DNA of 64,000 nucleotides from Crenothrix sp043729335 (GTDB taxonomy: Bacteria > Pseudomonadota > Gammaproteobacteria > Methylococcales > Methylomonadaceae), in assembly GCF_043729335.1 (NCBI RefSeq), contig NZ_JAYTLQ010000056.1, positions 80,609-144,608 of the forward strand. Reading direction: 5' to 3'. Of this stretch, positions 33,549-43,857 are shown in pieces (position 1 is the stretch's first letter; each line of letters starts with the position of its first letter). A model generated the notes under the pieces. That model searched no databases. It was not told the origin of the DNA and worked only from the letters and a program-made list of their open reading frames with translations. The position numbers were made by a program, and so were the translations under genes.

Positions 33549-36500
33549 CTAAATATTTAAAGCCTGCTTCAAGGCCTCTTCAACATCACCTGAATCTACA
33601 ACACTAGCAACCTCGTGATCAATTGCCTGACTTTGAAGTAGTCGATTTTTTCTACCTTCATGATAAGCCAAACCCGTGCCTGCAGGAATGAGTCGACCCA
33701 CAATCACGTTTTCTTTCAATCCCTGTAAGCTATCACTTAAGCCACGTACAGCAGCATCTGTTAATACGCGCGTCGTTTCTTGGAAAGATGCCGCAGAAAT
33801 AAAAGATTCGGTCGCCAATGAGGCCTTAGTGATGCCAAGCAACACTGATTCATAGCTCGCTGGAATTTTCCCCTCACGCTCAACTCGGTCATTTTCCTCG
33901 CGCATTTGCGCGCGCTCCACCTGCTCACCTTTCAGGAATGAAGTATCACCAGAAGCGGTAATTTCAACCTTCCTCAACATCTGGCGAATAATCGCTTCGA
34001 TATGCTTATCGTTAATTTTTACACCCTGCAAACGATAAACGTCCTGAATCTCCTTGACCAAATAGTTAGCCAACTCCTCAACACCTCTTAATCTGAGAAT
34101 ATCATGTGGCGTTAACTCACCCTCAGCGATAGTCTCACCTTTTTCGACATACTCTCCTTCGAAAACAGTAATATGACGCCATTTCGGGATCAAAGTCTCA
34201 ATATTCTCACCTGCCGCATCGGTGATAATTACCCGTTGCTTGCCTTTTGTTTCCTTACCAAATGAGACTGTACCGCTGGTTTCAGCCAATATAGCAGGGT
34301 CTTTTGTTTTTCGTGCTTCGAATAAGTCGGCAACCCGAGGTAAACCACCTGTGATATCCCTGGTCTTACTGGATTCTTGAGGAATTCTGGCTAAAACGTC
34401 CCCTACCTTTACTTCGCCACCATCTTTGATACCTGCGATAGCACCGGCAGGCAAAAAGTATTGCGCTGGAATTTCTGTGCCCGGTAAATAAATAGTATTA
34501 CCTTCCTTATCCAGAAGCTTAACCATAGGGCGCAACTCTCTACCAACGCTGCCACGCTGCTTGGGGTCAGTCACTACCAAAGAACTTAAACCGGTAACTT
34601 CATCATTTTGTTTTTGTACGGTAACGCCGTCTAAGAAATCTTTGAGTTCCACAACACCATCAACTTCAGTAATAACTGGATGTGTATGCGGATCCCAGGT
34701 AACAATAATATCACCAGCGCTCACTTTACTGCCTTCCTGTACCGATAGCACTGCACCGTAAGGAATCTTATACCGCTCTCTTTCACGGCCGTAGTCATCT
34801 ACAACACCGACTTCGCCCGATCTTGAAACAGCAACCAAATTACCTTCTCGGTTCTGCACAGATTTTAAGTTGTTCAAGCGCACTGTGCCGGATGATTTCA
34901 CCTGAACATTACTGATAGCGGCAGATCTTGATGCCGCCCCACCGATATGGAAAGTCCGCATAGTCAACTGCGTACCTGGCTCACCGATAGACTGTGCGGC
35001 AATAACACCAACAGCTTCACCAATATTAACCAAATGGCCACGACCCAAATCACGACCATAGCAAGACGCACAAACGCCGTGGCGATTTTCACAGGTGATG
35101 ATTGAACGTACCACAACCTGATCAATACTGTGCTCTTCAAGCACAGAAACCCAATGCTCATCCAACAAAGTACCCAAAGGTACAACCACATTTTTACCGG
35201 AGCCATCCATGACATCATGCACAGTAACCCGACCTAATACACGCTCAGACAATGGCTCAACAACATCACCACCTTCGATGATGGGTACCATAATCAGGCC
35301 ATTTGCCGTACCGCAATCCGTACCGGTAATCACTAAATCTTGTGCCACATCCACTAATCGGCGCGTCAAATAACCGGAGTTAGCCGTTTTCAGAGCAGTA
35401 TCAGCAAGACCTTTACGCGCACCATGTGTAGAAATAAAGTACTGTAAAACGTCGAGACCTTCTCTAAAGTTCGCAGTGATAGGTGTTTCAATAATCGAGC
35501 CATCCGGCTTGGCCATCAAACCACGCATACCAGCCAACTGACGAATCTGCGCTGCTGATCCACGAGCCCCAGATTCAGCCATCATAAAGATGGAGTTGAA
35601 TGATTTTTGTTTTACCGTATTGCCATTGGCATCAATAACCGATTCTTCACCCAAACCATCCATCATCACCTTAGCAACCTGATCATTCGCATGAGACCAA
35701 ATATCGACAACCTTATTGTAGCGCTCGCCATCGGTTACCAAGCCTGAGGCATACTGGCTCTGAATTTCGTTAACTTCCATATCCGCAGCAGCAATAATAT
35801 CGGCTTTTTTAGCCGGTATTGCCATATCTTCAATACCAAATGACACACCAGAAATCGTCGCATAACGAAAGCCTAGATACATCAGCTGATCTGCCAGCAC
35901 CACCGTGTCTTTATTGCCTAAGTAACGGTAACTGTAATTGATTAAGCGCGATATATTCTTTTTGGTCATATCACAATTAACCAACTCATAAGGCATGCGA
36001 TCGGGCACGACTTCCCAAATTAAAGCACGGCCCACAGTGGTGGTTACACGATGGGTTTTTTCTGTTTGTGTGCCATTTTCGTCAGTTATTTTTTCAGTAA
36101 CGCGCAACTGGATTTTTGATTGCAGTTCAACCATTTTACATTCCAGCGCTTTATGCACTTCGCCCACATCAACAAAGATACTACCGTCACCTCTAGCATT
36201 TATTTTTTCGCGGCTAATATAATAAAGCCCCAAAACCACGTCCTGAGACGGATTAATAACCGGTTCGCCGTTAGCAGGCGACAAAATATTATTAGTTGCC
36301 ATCATCAAAGTTCTGGCTTCTAACTGTGCTTCAATCGACAACGGAATATGTACCGCCATCTGATCGCCGTCAAAGTCAGCATTGAACGCACTACACACTA
36401 AAGGATGTAGTTGTATCGCCTTACCTTCAATTAAGATAGGCTCAAATGCCTGAATACCTAATCTGTGCAAAGTGGGGGCGCGGTTGAGTAGAATAGGATG

Positions 36501-37754
36501 CTCACGAATAACTTCTTCGAGAATATCCCAAACCTCAGCACCTTCTCTTTCGACCATTTTTTTGGCCGCTTTAATGGTGGTGGCAAGACCTCGAAATTGC
36601 AATTTGCTAAAAATAAAGGGCTTGAATAATTCCAAAGCCATTTTCTTCGGCAAACCACACTGATGCAGCCTTAAAGTTGGCCCCACCACGATAACGGAAC
36701 GCCCTGAGTAATCAACACGTTTACCTAACAAATTTTGACGGAAACGCCCTTGCTTACCTTTGATCATATCGGCCAAAGATTTTAAGGGTCGTCTATTGGT
36801 GCCAGTAATAGCGCGTCCACGACGACCATTATCTAATAAGGCATCGACAGATTCCTGCAACATGCGTTTTTCATTGCGGACAATAATATCTGGCGCACTC
36901 AAATCTAATAAGCGGTTTAGACGATTGTTGCGGTTAATAACACGACGGTACAAATCATTCAAATCAGAGGTTGCAAAGCGACCGCCATCCAAAGGTACCA
37001 AAGGGCGTAACTCAGGTGGCAAAACCGGTAATACTTTCAAAATCATCCATTCTGGACGGTTCTTGGAGCTTAACAAAGCCTCAAGCACTTTAAGCCGCTT
37101 GGCGTATTTCTTGATTTTTGTTTCTGAATTGGTCGAATCAATTTCTTCACGCAGCACACCAACCTGAGCCTTCAAATCGATAGCACGAAGTAGATCATAA
37201 ATCGCTTCGGCACCCATTTTGGCGACAAAATCATCACCATACTGCTCTATCGCATCAAGATATTCATCATCAGTCAGCAACTGACCTTTATCCAAAGGCG
37301 TCATGCCAGAATCTAAAACCACAAAAGATTCAAAATACAACACGCGCTCAATTTCTCGCAGTGTCATATCGAGCAATAAAGCAATTCTGGATGGCAGCGA
37401 TTTTAAAAACCAAATATGCGCAACCGGACTGGCCAAATCAATATGGCCCATGCGTTCACGACGCACCTTTGACAGTGTGACTTCAACACCGCATTTTTCG
37501 CAAATAACGCCGCGATGCTTCAGACGCTTGTATTTGCCGCATAAACACTCGTAATCACTGACTGGGCCAAAAATTTTGGCACAAAACAAACCGTCACGTT
37601 CAGGCCTAAAGGTACGGTAGTTTATGGTTTCTGGCTTTTTTACTTCGCCATACGACCAGGAACGAATCATATCCGGTGAAACCAACCCAATAGAAATCCC
37701 GTCAAAGTCGTCTGCACGGCCTTGACGCTTTAAAAAATTCATCAAATCTTTCAA
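33549..37754 (-). CDS. rpoC: RNA polymerase beta-prime subunit (TTG start)
   Basis: A 1401-residue catalytic subunit. The N-terminal zinc site (CLCGKYK...CEKCG), the active-site motif NADFDGDQMAVH (about residue 455) holding the magnesium-binding aspartates, the trigger-loop region (MRTFHIGGAA) and the second zinc site (CENRHGVCASCYGRD) are all intact. The best start is TTG at 37754, giving LKDLMNFLK, which matches the MKDLLKFLK start of E. coli RpoC and has AGAGGAT upstream. A longer frame to 37805 adds non-conserved residues. Confidence 0.96.
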   Translation of the reverse strand: MKDLMNFLKRQGRADDFDGISIGLVSPDMIRSWSYGEVKKPETINYRTFRPERDGLFCAKIFGPVSDYECLCGKYKRLKHRGVICEKCGVEVTLSKVRRERMGHIDLASPVAHIWFLKSLPSRIALLLDMTLREIERVLYFESFVVLDSGMTPLDKGQLLTDDEYLDAIEQYGDDFVAKMGAEAIYDLLRAIDLKAQVGVLREEIDSTNSETKIKKYAKRLKVLEALLSSKNRPEWMILKVLPVLPPELRPLVPLDGGRFATSDLNDLYRRVINRNNRLNRLLDLSAPDIIVRNEKRMLQESVDALLDNGRRGRAITGTNRRPLKSLADMIKGKQGRFRQNLLGKRVDYSGRSVIVVGPTLRLHQCGLPKKMALELFKPFIFSKLQFRGLATTIKAAKKMVEREGAEVWDILEEVIREHPILLNRAPTLHRLGIQAFEPILIEGKAIQLHPLVCSAFNADFDGDQMAVHIPLSIEAQLEARTLMMATNNILSPANGEPVINPSQDVVLGLYYISREKINARGDGSIFVDVGEVHKALECKMVELQSKIQLRVTEKITDENGTQTEKTHRVTTTVGRALIWEVVPDRMPYELVNCDMTKKNISRLINYSYRYLGNKDTVVLADQLMYLGFRYATISGVSFGIEDMAIPAKKADIIAAADMEVNEIQSQYASGLVTDGERYNKVVDIWSHANDQVAKVMMDGLGEESVIDANGNTVKQKSFNSIFMMAESGARGSAAQIRQLAGMRGLMAKPDGSIIETPITANFREGLDVLQYFISTHGARKGLADTALKTANSGYLTRRLVDVAQDLVITGTDCGTANGLIMVPIIEGGDVVEPLSERVLGRVTVHDVMDGSGKNVVVPLGTLLDEHWVSVLEEHSIDQVVVRSIITCENRHGVCASCYGRDLGRGHLVNIGEAVGVIAAQSIGEPGTQLTMRTFHIGGAASRSAAISNVQVKSSGTVRLNNLKSVQNREGNLVAVSRSGEVGVVDDYGRERERYKIPYGAVLSVQEGSKVSAGDIIVTWDPHTHPVITEVDGVVELKDFLDGVTVQKQNDEVTGLSSLVVTDPKQRGSVGRELRPMVKLLDKEGNTIYLPGTEIPAQYFLPAGAIAGIKDGGEVKVGDVLARIPQESSKTRDITGGLPRVADLFEARKTKDPAILAETSGTVSFGKETKGKQRVIITDAAGENIETLIPKWRHITVFEGEYVEKGETIAEGELTPHDILRLRGVEELANYLVKEIQDVYRLQGVKINDKHIEAIIRQMLRKVEITASGDTSFLKGEQVERAQMREENDRVEREGKIPASYESVLLGITKASLATESFISAASFQETTRVLTDAAVRGLSDSLQGLKENVIVGRLIPAGTGLAYHEGRKNRLLQSQAIDHEVASVVDSGDVEEALKQALNI

Positions 37755-37831
37755 TGGCTTATCCTCTTTAAATAGTTTCTGGCAGTTCCCAGAACTGGCT
37801 ATCAATTAATTTTTGAACAAACAGATGCTAA

Positions 37832-40800
37832 CTACTCCCGTTCTAATTCAATATTGACAGCCAATGAGCGGATTTCTTTAATCAAAACGTTAAACGATTC
37901 CGGCATACCGGCTTCCATTTTATGATCACCATCAACAATATTTTTGTACATGCGGGTTCTGCCAGTAACATCATCGGATTTTACCGTCAACATTTCTTGC
38001 AATGTATATGCCGCGCCATAAGCTTCCAACGCCCATACTTCCATTTCTCCGAAACGTTGGCCACCAAATTGCGCTTTACCACCGAGCGGCTGCTGTGTAA
38101 CCAGACTGTAAGGACCTGTGGAACGTGCGTGCATTTTGTCATCAACTAAATGGTTTAATTTCAACATGTACATATAACCGACGGTTACTTCGCGTTCAAA
38201 CGGCTCACCTGTTAGGCCATCATAAAGCGTTACTTGCCCATGTTCTGGCAATTCGGCTAAGCGTAACATTGAACGAATCTCATCTTCGCTAGCACCATCG
38301 AACACCGGGGTCGCCATAGGTACGCCAGCAACCAGATTAGCCGCCATCTCCAAAATTTCTTGATCAGAAAATGAATCTAAATCTTCTTTTCGGCCACTGC
38401 CGTTATAGATCTTGTCCAAATAATCTCTGATTGCAGTCACTTTGGCTTTTTCTTGATCGTACTGGGTTTCCAGCATTTTACCAATCTTAATGCCAAGACC
38501 TTTTGCAGCCCAACCCAAATGCGTCTCCAGTACCTGGCCGACGTTCATTCGAGAAGGCACACCTAGCGGATTTAAAACAATATCAACCGGGTTACCATCA
38601 GCAGTGTACGGCATGTCTTCAATCGGTCTGATCATTGAAATCACACCTTTATTACCATGACGTCCAGCCATCTTATCGCCTGGTTGTATGCGTCGTTTAA
38701 CTGCCAGATACACTTTAACCATTTTAAGTACGCCGGGCGGCAAATCATCACCCATAGTAATTTTTTTACGTTTAATCTCAAACTTCTCATCAAAATTTTT
38801 CCGCTGCTGCTCAATTTGCAGGACAACAGTTTCCAGCTGAAGATTAATATCTTCCTCTTCCATTTTGATTTTCAGCCAATCTGAATGCTTTAAAGCCTTC
38901 AAATAAGCATCGGTAATTTTAGTTCCTGCTTTCAACTGCGAAGGCCCAGACAAGGCAACCTTACCAATGAGTAACTTGGCAACACGGGCAAAAATATCCC
39001 CTTCCAAAATCTTAAGCTGATCATCTAAATCTTTACGGTAGCGTTTGATCTCTTCATGTTCGATGTCGAGTGCACGCTTATCTTTTTTGACACCATCACG
39101 GGTAAAGACTTGTACATCAATAACGGTACCCTCAATGCTGCTAGGCACACGTAACGAAGTATCTTTAACATCTGCGGCCTTTTCACCAAAAATAGCACGC
39201 AATAGTTTTTCTTCCGGTGTTAACTGGGTTTCTCCTTTTGGAGTCACTTTACCGACAAGAATATCACCGCCTTTTACTTCAGCGCCCACATAAACGATGC
39301 CCGACTCATCCAGCTTAGCCAAGGCTTCTTCACTAACATTAGGGATATCAGCAGTAATTTCTTCTGGGCTGTGTTTGGTATCACGCGCTACACAGGTTTT
39401 TTCTTCTATATGAATAGTGGTAAAACGATCTTCCTTAACCACACGTTCAGACACCAAAATAGAATCTTCGAAGTTATAACCATTCCAAGGCATAAAGGCG
39501 ACCAGCATGTTTTGCCCTAGCGCCAACTCACCCATATCTGTAGACGGCCCATCTGCCATAATATCGCCAGCATTAACGATATCACCCGGCCTTACCAACG
39601 GTTTTTGGTTGATACAGGTATTTTGGTTAGATCGGGTGTATTTAATAAGATTATAAATATCAACACCGGGCATACCTGTTTCGGTTTCGGTATCATTAAC
39701 ACGCACCACAATACGCGCAGCGTCAACCACCTCAATACGACCACCCCGTATAGCAACCACAGTCACGCCCGAATCTTTAGCGACTGTTCTTTCCATACCG
39801 GTTCCCACTAAGGGCTTCTCAGCCCTTAAGGTAGGCACAGCCTGACGCTGCATGTTTGATCCCATTAACGCGCGGTTAGCATCATCATGTTCCAAAAACG
39901 GAATGATAGAAGCCGCAACCGAAACAATCTGTTTGGACGACACGTCCATATATTGCACGGTATCTGACATTGCCAGCGTAAATTCGTCTTTATGCCGACA
40001 AGATACCAAACCATCGACTAACTTACCGCTGGCATCAACAGCCACGCTGGCCTGCGCAATAACAAACTCACCTTCTTCAATCGCGGAAAGATAATCGACT
40101 TGATCAGTAACTTTACCATCAATCACTTTACGGTAAGGTGTTTCCAGAAAACCGTAATTATTGGTACGCGCATAAACTGACAGTGAGTTAATCAAACCGA
40201 TATTCGGGCCTTCCGGCGTTTCAATAGGACAAACACGGCCATAATGCGTAGCATGTACGTCGCGTACTTCAAAACCGGCACGCTCTCTTGCCAAACCACC
40301 AGGCCCTAACGCAGATACACGACGTTTATGGGTAACTTGTGATAAAGGATTGTTCTGATCCATAAACTGCGATAACTGACTGGAACCGAAAAATTCTTTA
40401 ACTGCCGCCGAGACTGGCTTGGCGTTAATAATTTCTTGCGGCATCAAGCCTTCAGAATCGGCCAACGTTAATCTTTCTTTAACAGCACGCTCAACTCTCA
40501 CCAAACCGACGCGGAATTGATTTTCTATCATTTCGCCAACCGAACGCACCCGTCTGTTGCCTAAATGGTCGATATCATCGACATTGCCGTTACCATTGCG
40601 GATATTGATTAACTCTTTCAAGACATCAATAATGTCATCTTTTGTTAAAGTACCTGAGCCAACAACTTCTTGACGGCCTAAACGACGATTGAATTTCATC
40701 CGACCGACAGCAGACAAGTCATAACGCTCATCAGTAAAGAACAGATTTTGGAATAAATTCTCGGCAGATTCTTTGGTCGGTGGCTCACCAGGACGCATCA

Positions 40801-41923
40801 TGCGATAAATTTCTACCAATGCTTCCAACGGATTAGAGGTCACATCCAGCTTCATAGCATTGGACATATAAGGACCATTATCCAGATCATTAACGAACAG
40901 CGTGTTAATACTGGAAACACCGCTCTCGATACAACGGTCGATTACACTAAGGGTAATTTCATCATTAACATTAGCAATCAACTCTCCTGTCGATTTATCA
41001 ATGAGATTGTGACCCAAAATCTTACCTACCAGGTAATCTTTTGGCACTTCAACCGTTGTTAATTCGGCCTTATTCATGTCGCGAATATGCTTGGCGGTAA
41101 TTCTACGACCTTCTTCAACCAACACCCGACCATCTTGTTTTATGTCAAATGCGGCAATTTCACCACGCATTCTTTCGGGGATGATATGAAAAAGACAGTT
41201 ACTAGCGGTCAATTCAAATTTATTGGTTTCGAAGAAGATATTAATCATATCTTCATTGTCGTAACCTAGCGCCCGTAACAAAATAGTGGCCGGAATTTTT
41301 CTACGTCGATCTATACGGACAAAAACACAATCTTTGTGATCGAATTCAAAATCTAGCCAAGAGCCTCGGTAAGGAATAACCCGGGCATTGAAGAGCAGTT
41401 TTCCGGACGAATGAGTCTTTCCCTTATCATGATCAAAAAACACACCCGGTGACCGATGTAACTGGGACACAATAACGCGCTCTGTACCATTAATGACAAA
41501 GGTGCCATTATCGGTCATTAATGGCAGTTCACCCATGTAAACTTCTTGTTCTCGAATATCTTTAACAACTTTGGCAGTCGCCGGTGCATCCTTGTCATAA
41601 ATGACTAAACGAACCAATACCCGCAAAGGGGCGGCGTAAGTAGCACCTCGTTGCTGGCATTCTCTGACATCAAAAACAGGCTCACCTAAGCGGTATCTAA
41701 CATATTCCAGTACCGCATAACCTGAATGGCTGTCTATAGGAAAAACACTGGAAAATGCGGCATGCAAGCCACTATCCAGACGCTTTTCGGGCGTAGTGCC
41801 TGACTGTAAAAAGTCAGCATAAGAATTAATTTGAGTCGCTAGAAGATAGGGAACTTCAAGTACTTCAGTACCTTTCCCAAAGTTATTACGAATACGCTTT
41901 TTTTCGGTAAAAGAGTAGGACAT
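37832..41923 (-). CDS. rpoB: RNA polymerase beta subunit
   Basis: A 1363-residue subunit that, with RpoC, forms the active centre. The start at 41923 (MSYSFTEKKRIRNNFGKG) matches E. coli and has GGAAG upstream; eight extra residues from 41947 are unlikely. The rifampicin-binding region reads SQLSQFMDQNNPLSQVTHKRR and then ALGPGGL, with the residues usually changed in resistant mutants unaltered. GDKMAGRHGNKGV is present near the C-terminal third. The ribosomal genes lie upstream after a 129-bp gap with an attenuator. Confidence 0.98.
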   Translation of the reverse strand: MSYSFTEKKRIRNNFGKGTEVLEVPYLLATQINSYADFLQSGTTPEKRLDSGLHAAFSSVFPIDSHSGYAVLEYVRYRLGEPVFDVRECQQRGATYAAPLRVLVRLVIYDKDAPATAKVVKDIREQEVYMGELPLMTDNGTFVINGTERVIVSQLHRSPGVFFDHDKGKTHSSGKLLFNARVIPYRGSWLDFEFDHKDCVFVRIDRRRKIPATILLRALGYDNEDMINIFFETNKFELTASNCLFHIIPERMRGEIAAFDIKQDGRVLVEEGRRITAKHIRDMNKAELTTVEVPKDYLVGKILGHNLIDKSTGELIANVNDEITLSVIDRCIESGVSSINTLFVNDLDNGPYMSNAMKLDVTSNPLEALVEIYRMMRPGEPPTKESAENLFQNLFFTDERYDLSAVGRMKFNRRLGRQEVVGSGTLTKDDIIDVLKELINIRNGNGNVDDIDHLGNRRVRSVGEMIENQFRVGLVRVERAVKERLTLADSEGLMPQEIINAKPVSAAVKEFFGSSQLSQFMDQNNPLSQVTHKRRVSALGPGGLARERAGFEVRDVHATHYGRVCPIETPEGPNIGLINSLSVYARTNNYGFLETPYRKVIDGKVTDQVDYLSAIEEGEFVIAQASVAVDASGKLVDGLVSCRHKDEFTLAMSDTVQYMDVSSKQIVSVAASIIPFLEHDDANRALMGSNMQRQAVPTLRAEKPLVGTGMERTVAKDSGVTVVAIRGGRIEVVDAARIVVRVNDTETETGMPGVDIYNLIKYTRSNQNTCINQKPLVRPGDIVNAGDIMADGPSTDMGELALGQNMLVAFMPWNGYNFEDSILVSERVVKEDRFTTIHIEEKTCVARDTKHSPEEITADIPNVSEEALAKLDESGIVYVGAEVKGGDILVGKVTPKGETQLTPEEKLLRAIFGEKAADVKDTSLRVPSSIEGTVIDVQVFTRDGVKKDKRALDIEHEEIKRYRKDLDDQLKILEGDIFARVAKLLIGKVALSGPSQLKAGTKITDAYLKALKHSDWLKIKMEEEDINLQLETVVLQIEQQRKNFDEKFEIKRKKITMGDDLPPGVLKMVKVYLAVKRRIQPGDKMAGRHGNKGVISMIRPIEDMPYTADGNPVDIVLNPLGVPSRMNVGQVLETHLGWAAKGLGIKIGKMLETQYDQEKAKVTAIRDYLDKIYNGSGRKEDLDSFSDQEILEMAANLVAGVPMATPVFDGASEDEIRSMLRLAELPEHGQVTLYDGLTGEPFEREVTVGYMYMLKLNHLVDDKMHARSTGPYSLVTQQPLGGKAQFGGQRFGEMEVWALEAYGAAYTLQEMLTVKSDDVTGRTRMYKNIVDGDHKMEAGMPESFNVLIKEIRSLAVNIELERE

Positions 41924-41981
41924 ATCGCTTCCAAACCTTTTGGTCATGAATTATTTTAACTGTCTATTCGCTGCAAACAGT

Positions 41982-42011
41982 AAAAGGCCGGCGACGATAA
42001 CGCCACCAGCC
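41982..42011 (-). terminator. Attenuator hairpin between rplL and rpoB
   Basis: On the minus strand GGCTGGTGGCG-TTAT-CGTCGCCGGCC can pair over 11 positions (with G-U pairs) and is followed by TTTTA. It matches the place of the partial terminator that lowers rpoBC transcription relative to ribosomal proteins in E. coli. Confidence 0.7.
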
Positions 42012-42052
42012 ACATTTGAATCTAAGGCTTAGCCTTAATTTGGTGCCAAAAT

Positions 42053-42421
42053 TTATTTAATTTCGACGGTAGCGCCTGCTTCTGAGAGTTGTTTCTTAAA
42101 CTCTTCAGCTTCAGCTTTAGACACACCTTCTTTCAAAGTTGTTGGTACGCCTTCTACGGCATCTTTAGCTTCTTTTAAGCCTAAGCCAGTTATCCCGCGA
42201 ACGGCTTTAATAACTGAAACTTTATTTTCGCCGAAAGATGTCATGATAACATCGAATTCGGTTTGCTCTTCAACAACTGCCGCAGCAGCAGCTGGCGCAG
42301 CAGAAACAGCTACTGCAGCAGATACACCAAATTTTTCTTCCATTGCAGAAATCAAATCAACAATTTCCATAACGGTCATTTTTGAGACTGCATCCAAGAT
42401 GTCTTCTTGTGCTAGTGCCAT
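42053..42421 (-). CDS. rplL: Large ribosomal subunit protein bL12 (L7/L12)
   Basis: A 122-residue stalk protein: an N-terminal dimerisation helix region (about 1-33), an alanine-rich hinge (SAAPAAAAAVVEEQ), and a C-terminal factor-binding domain with KVSVIKAVRGITGLGLKEAK. It recruits EF-Tu, EF-G and other GTPases. It follows rplJ by 50 bp. Confidence 0.97.
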   Translation of the reverse strand: MALAQEDILDAVSKMTVMEIVDLISAMEEKFGVSAAVAVSAAPAAAAAVVEEQTEFDVIMTSFGENKVSVIKAVRGITGLGLKEAKDAVEGVPTTLKEGVSKAEAEEFKKQLSEAGATVEIK

Positions 42422-42471
42422 TGTATTCTTTCCTATAAATAATATTTTAAACTAATTTAAACACCAGAAGA

Positions 42472-42969
42472 CTATGCCGCTTCTTGCATCTGATCTCTGA
42501 GTGCTGCCAATGTACGTACAAGTTTCTCAGCAGGCGCTTTCATCACCGACATTAACATGGCAATACCTTGATCACGCGTTGGCAAACTGGCCAACCGTGC
42601 AAGCTCAGTCGCACCGTATGACTTACCACCAATAGCAACTATCTTAGTCACTAATTTGTCGTGTGTTTTGGCAAAATTACTGATTAACCGTGCTGCTGAA
42701 CCCGGATCTTCCATTGAAAATGCAATCAATAATGGCCCAACCAATCCATCTTGCATGCATTCAAATTCAGTCCCAGCTACTGCGCGTTTTGCCAGTGTAT
42801 TTTTGACTACGCGCAGATAAACACCCGTTGATCTGGCAACCTTACGCAACTCAGTCAATTCTGTAACTGTTAAGCCCCGATATTCAGCGGCTACCGCAGA
42901 ATGCGCTTTCGCAGCATATCCAGCAACCTCGTCTACGACAACTTTTTTACTATCTAAATTTAGAGCCAC
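42472..42969 (-). CDS. rplJ: Large ribosomal subunit protein uL10 (GTG start)
   Basis: A 165-residue stalk base protein, the same length as in E. coli. The start is a GTG at 42969 (then ALNLDSKKVVVDEV) with CGGAGG upstream. The frame extending to 43005 is not conserved. The C-terminal helix (KLVRTLAALRDQMQ) binds bL12 dimers. It probably represses its own operon through the leader at about 43010-43140. Confidence 0.95.
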   Translation of the reverse strand: MALNLDSKKVVVDEVAGYAAKAHSAVAAEYRGLTVTELTELRKVARSTGVYLRVVKNTLAKRAVAGTEFECMQDGLVGPLLIAFSMEDPGSAARLISNFAKTHDKLVTKIVAIGGKSYGATELARLASLPTRDQGIAMLMSVMKAPAEKLVRTLAALRDQMQEAA

Positions 42970-43009
42970 ACAACCTCCGTACCTCTGAATTACTAAATGC
43001 ATCATTTAT

Positions 43010-43140
43010 AGATGCCCCTAACGGTATATCTCACTTCATTTTACTGAGTGCACCGCCTGCGTAGGAACACAGCTTTTCAACCATGCTTATTAAGTTTTGC
43101 AACACCTACGGTCTTTGACGGTTACCGCTAAAACGGCAAC
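43010..43140 (-). promoter_or_regulatory. Probable L10 leader (autoregulatory mRNA structure)
   Basis: The 192-bp rplA-rplJ gap contains on the minus strand AAAGACCGTAGGTGTTGC... and later TTCCTACGCAGGCGGTGCA, which can pair (GTAGG with CCTAC, and CACCG-type arms) as in the L10 leader of gammaproteobacterial rplJL operons. Position and motifs fit; the full fold was not computed. Confidence 0.6.
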
Positions 43141-43161
43141 CCAAAGTTCTTTGGATAACAA

Positions 43162-43857
43162 TTAATTGGTAAGACCGCTTGCGTCCAGCCACAAACCAGG
43201 ACCCATGGTTGAAGATAAGGTTATTTTTTGAATGTAGATGCCTTTAGCGGCAACAGGTCTCATTTTTTTCAAATCAGCTAACAAGGCCTCTAAATTACCT
43301 TGAATAGCTTCAGCATCAAATGCAACTTTGCCTAAAGTACAATGTATAATACCCGCTTTATCAGTGCGGTAACGAACCTGGCCAGATTTAGCATTTTTTA
43401 CTGCTGTAGCAACATCAGGAGTCACTGTACCCACTTTCGGATTAGGCATTAAGCCTCTTGGCCCTAATATTTGACCTAATTGACCTACAACACGCATAGC
43501 ATCAGGTGAGGCAATAACCACATCGAAATTCATTTCGCCTTTTTTGATTAAATCGCCCAAATCGTCCATACCAACAATATCGGCACCGGCAGCTTTTGCA
43601 GCATCTGCATTAGCGCCTTGTGCAAACACAGCTACCCTGACTGTTTTACCAGTTCCATTTGGCAACAGGGTAGCGCCACGAACATTTTGATCAGATTTAC
43701 GCGGATCAACACCGAGGTTAACACTCACATCAATGGATTCACTAAATTTTGTTGTCGTCAATTCTTTCAAAATTTGTACAGCGTCAGCAACAGCATATTG
43801 TTTAGTACTATCGACTTTTTCTTTAATCAACTTTGCTTTTTTCGTTAACTTAGCCAT
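43162..43857 (-). CDS. rplA: Large ribosomal subunit protein uL1
   Basis: A 231-residue mobile stalk protein with the conserved GLMPNPKVGTVTPDV signature at about 130. In E. coli uL1 represses its own rplKA mRNA. Its start overlaps the rplK stop by one base, so both are coupled. Confidence 0.97.
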   Translation of the reverse strand: MAKLTKKAKLIKEKVDSTKQYAVADAVQILKELTTTKFSESIDVSVNLGVDPRKSDQNVRGATLLPNGTGKTVRVAVFAQGANADAAKAAGADIVGMDDLGDLIKKGEMNFDVVIASPDAMRVVGQLGQILGPRGLMPNPKVGTVTPDVATAVKNAKSGQVRYRTDKAGIIHCTLGKVAFDAEAIQGNLEALLADLKKMRPVAAKGIYIQKITLSSTMGPGLWLDASGLTN

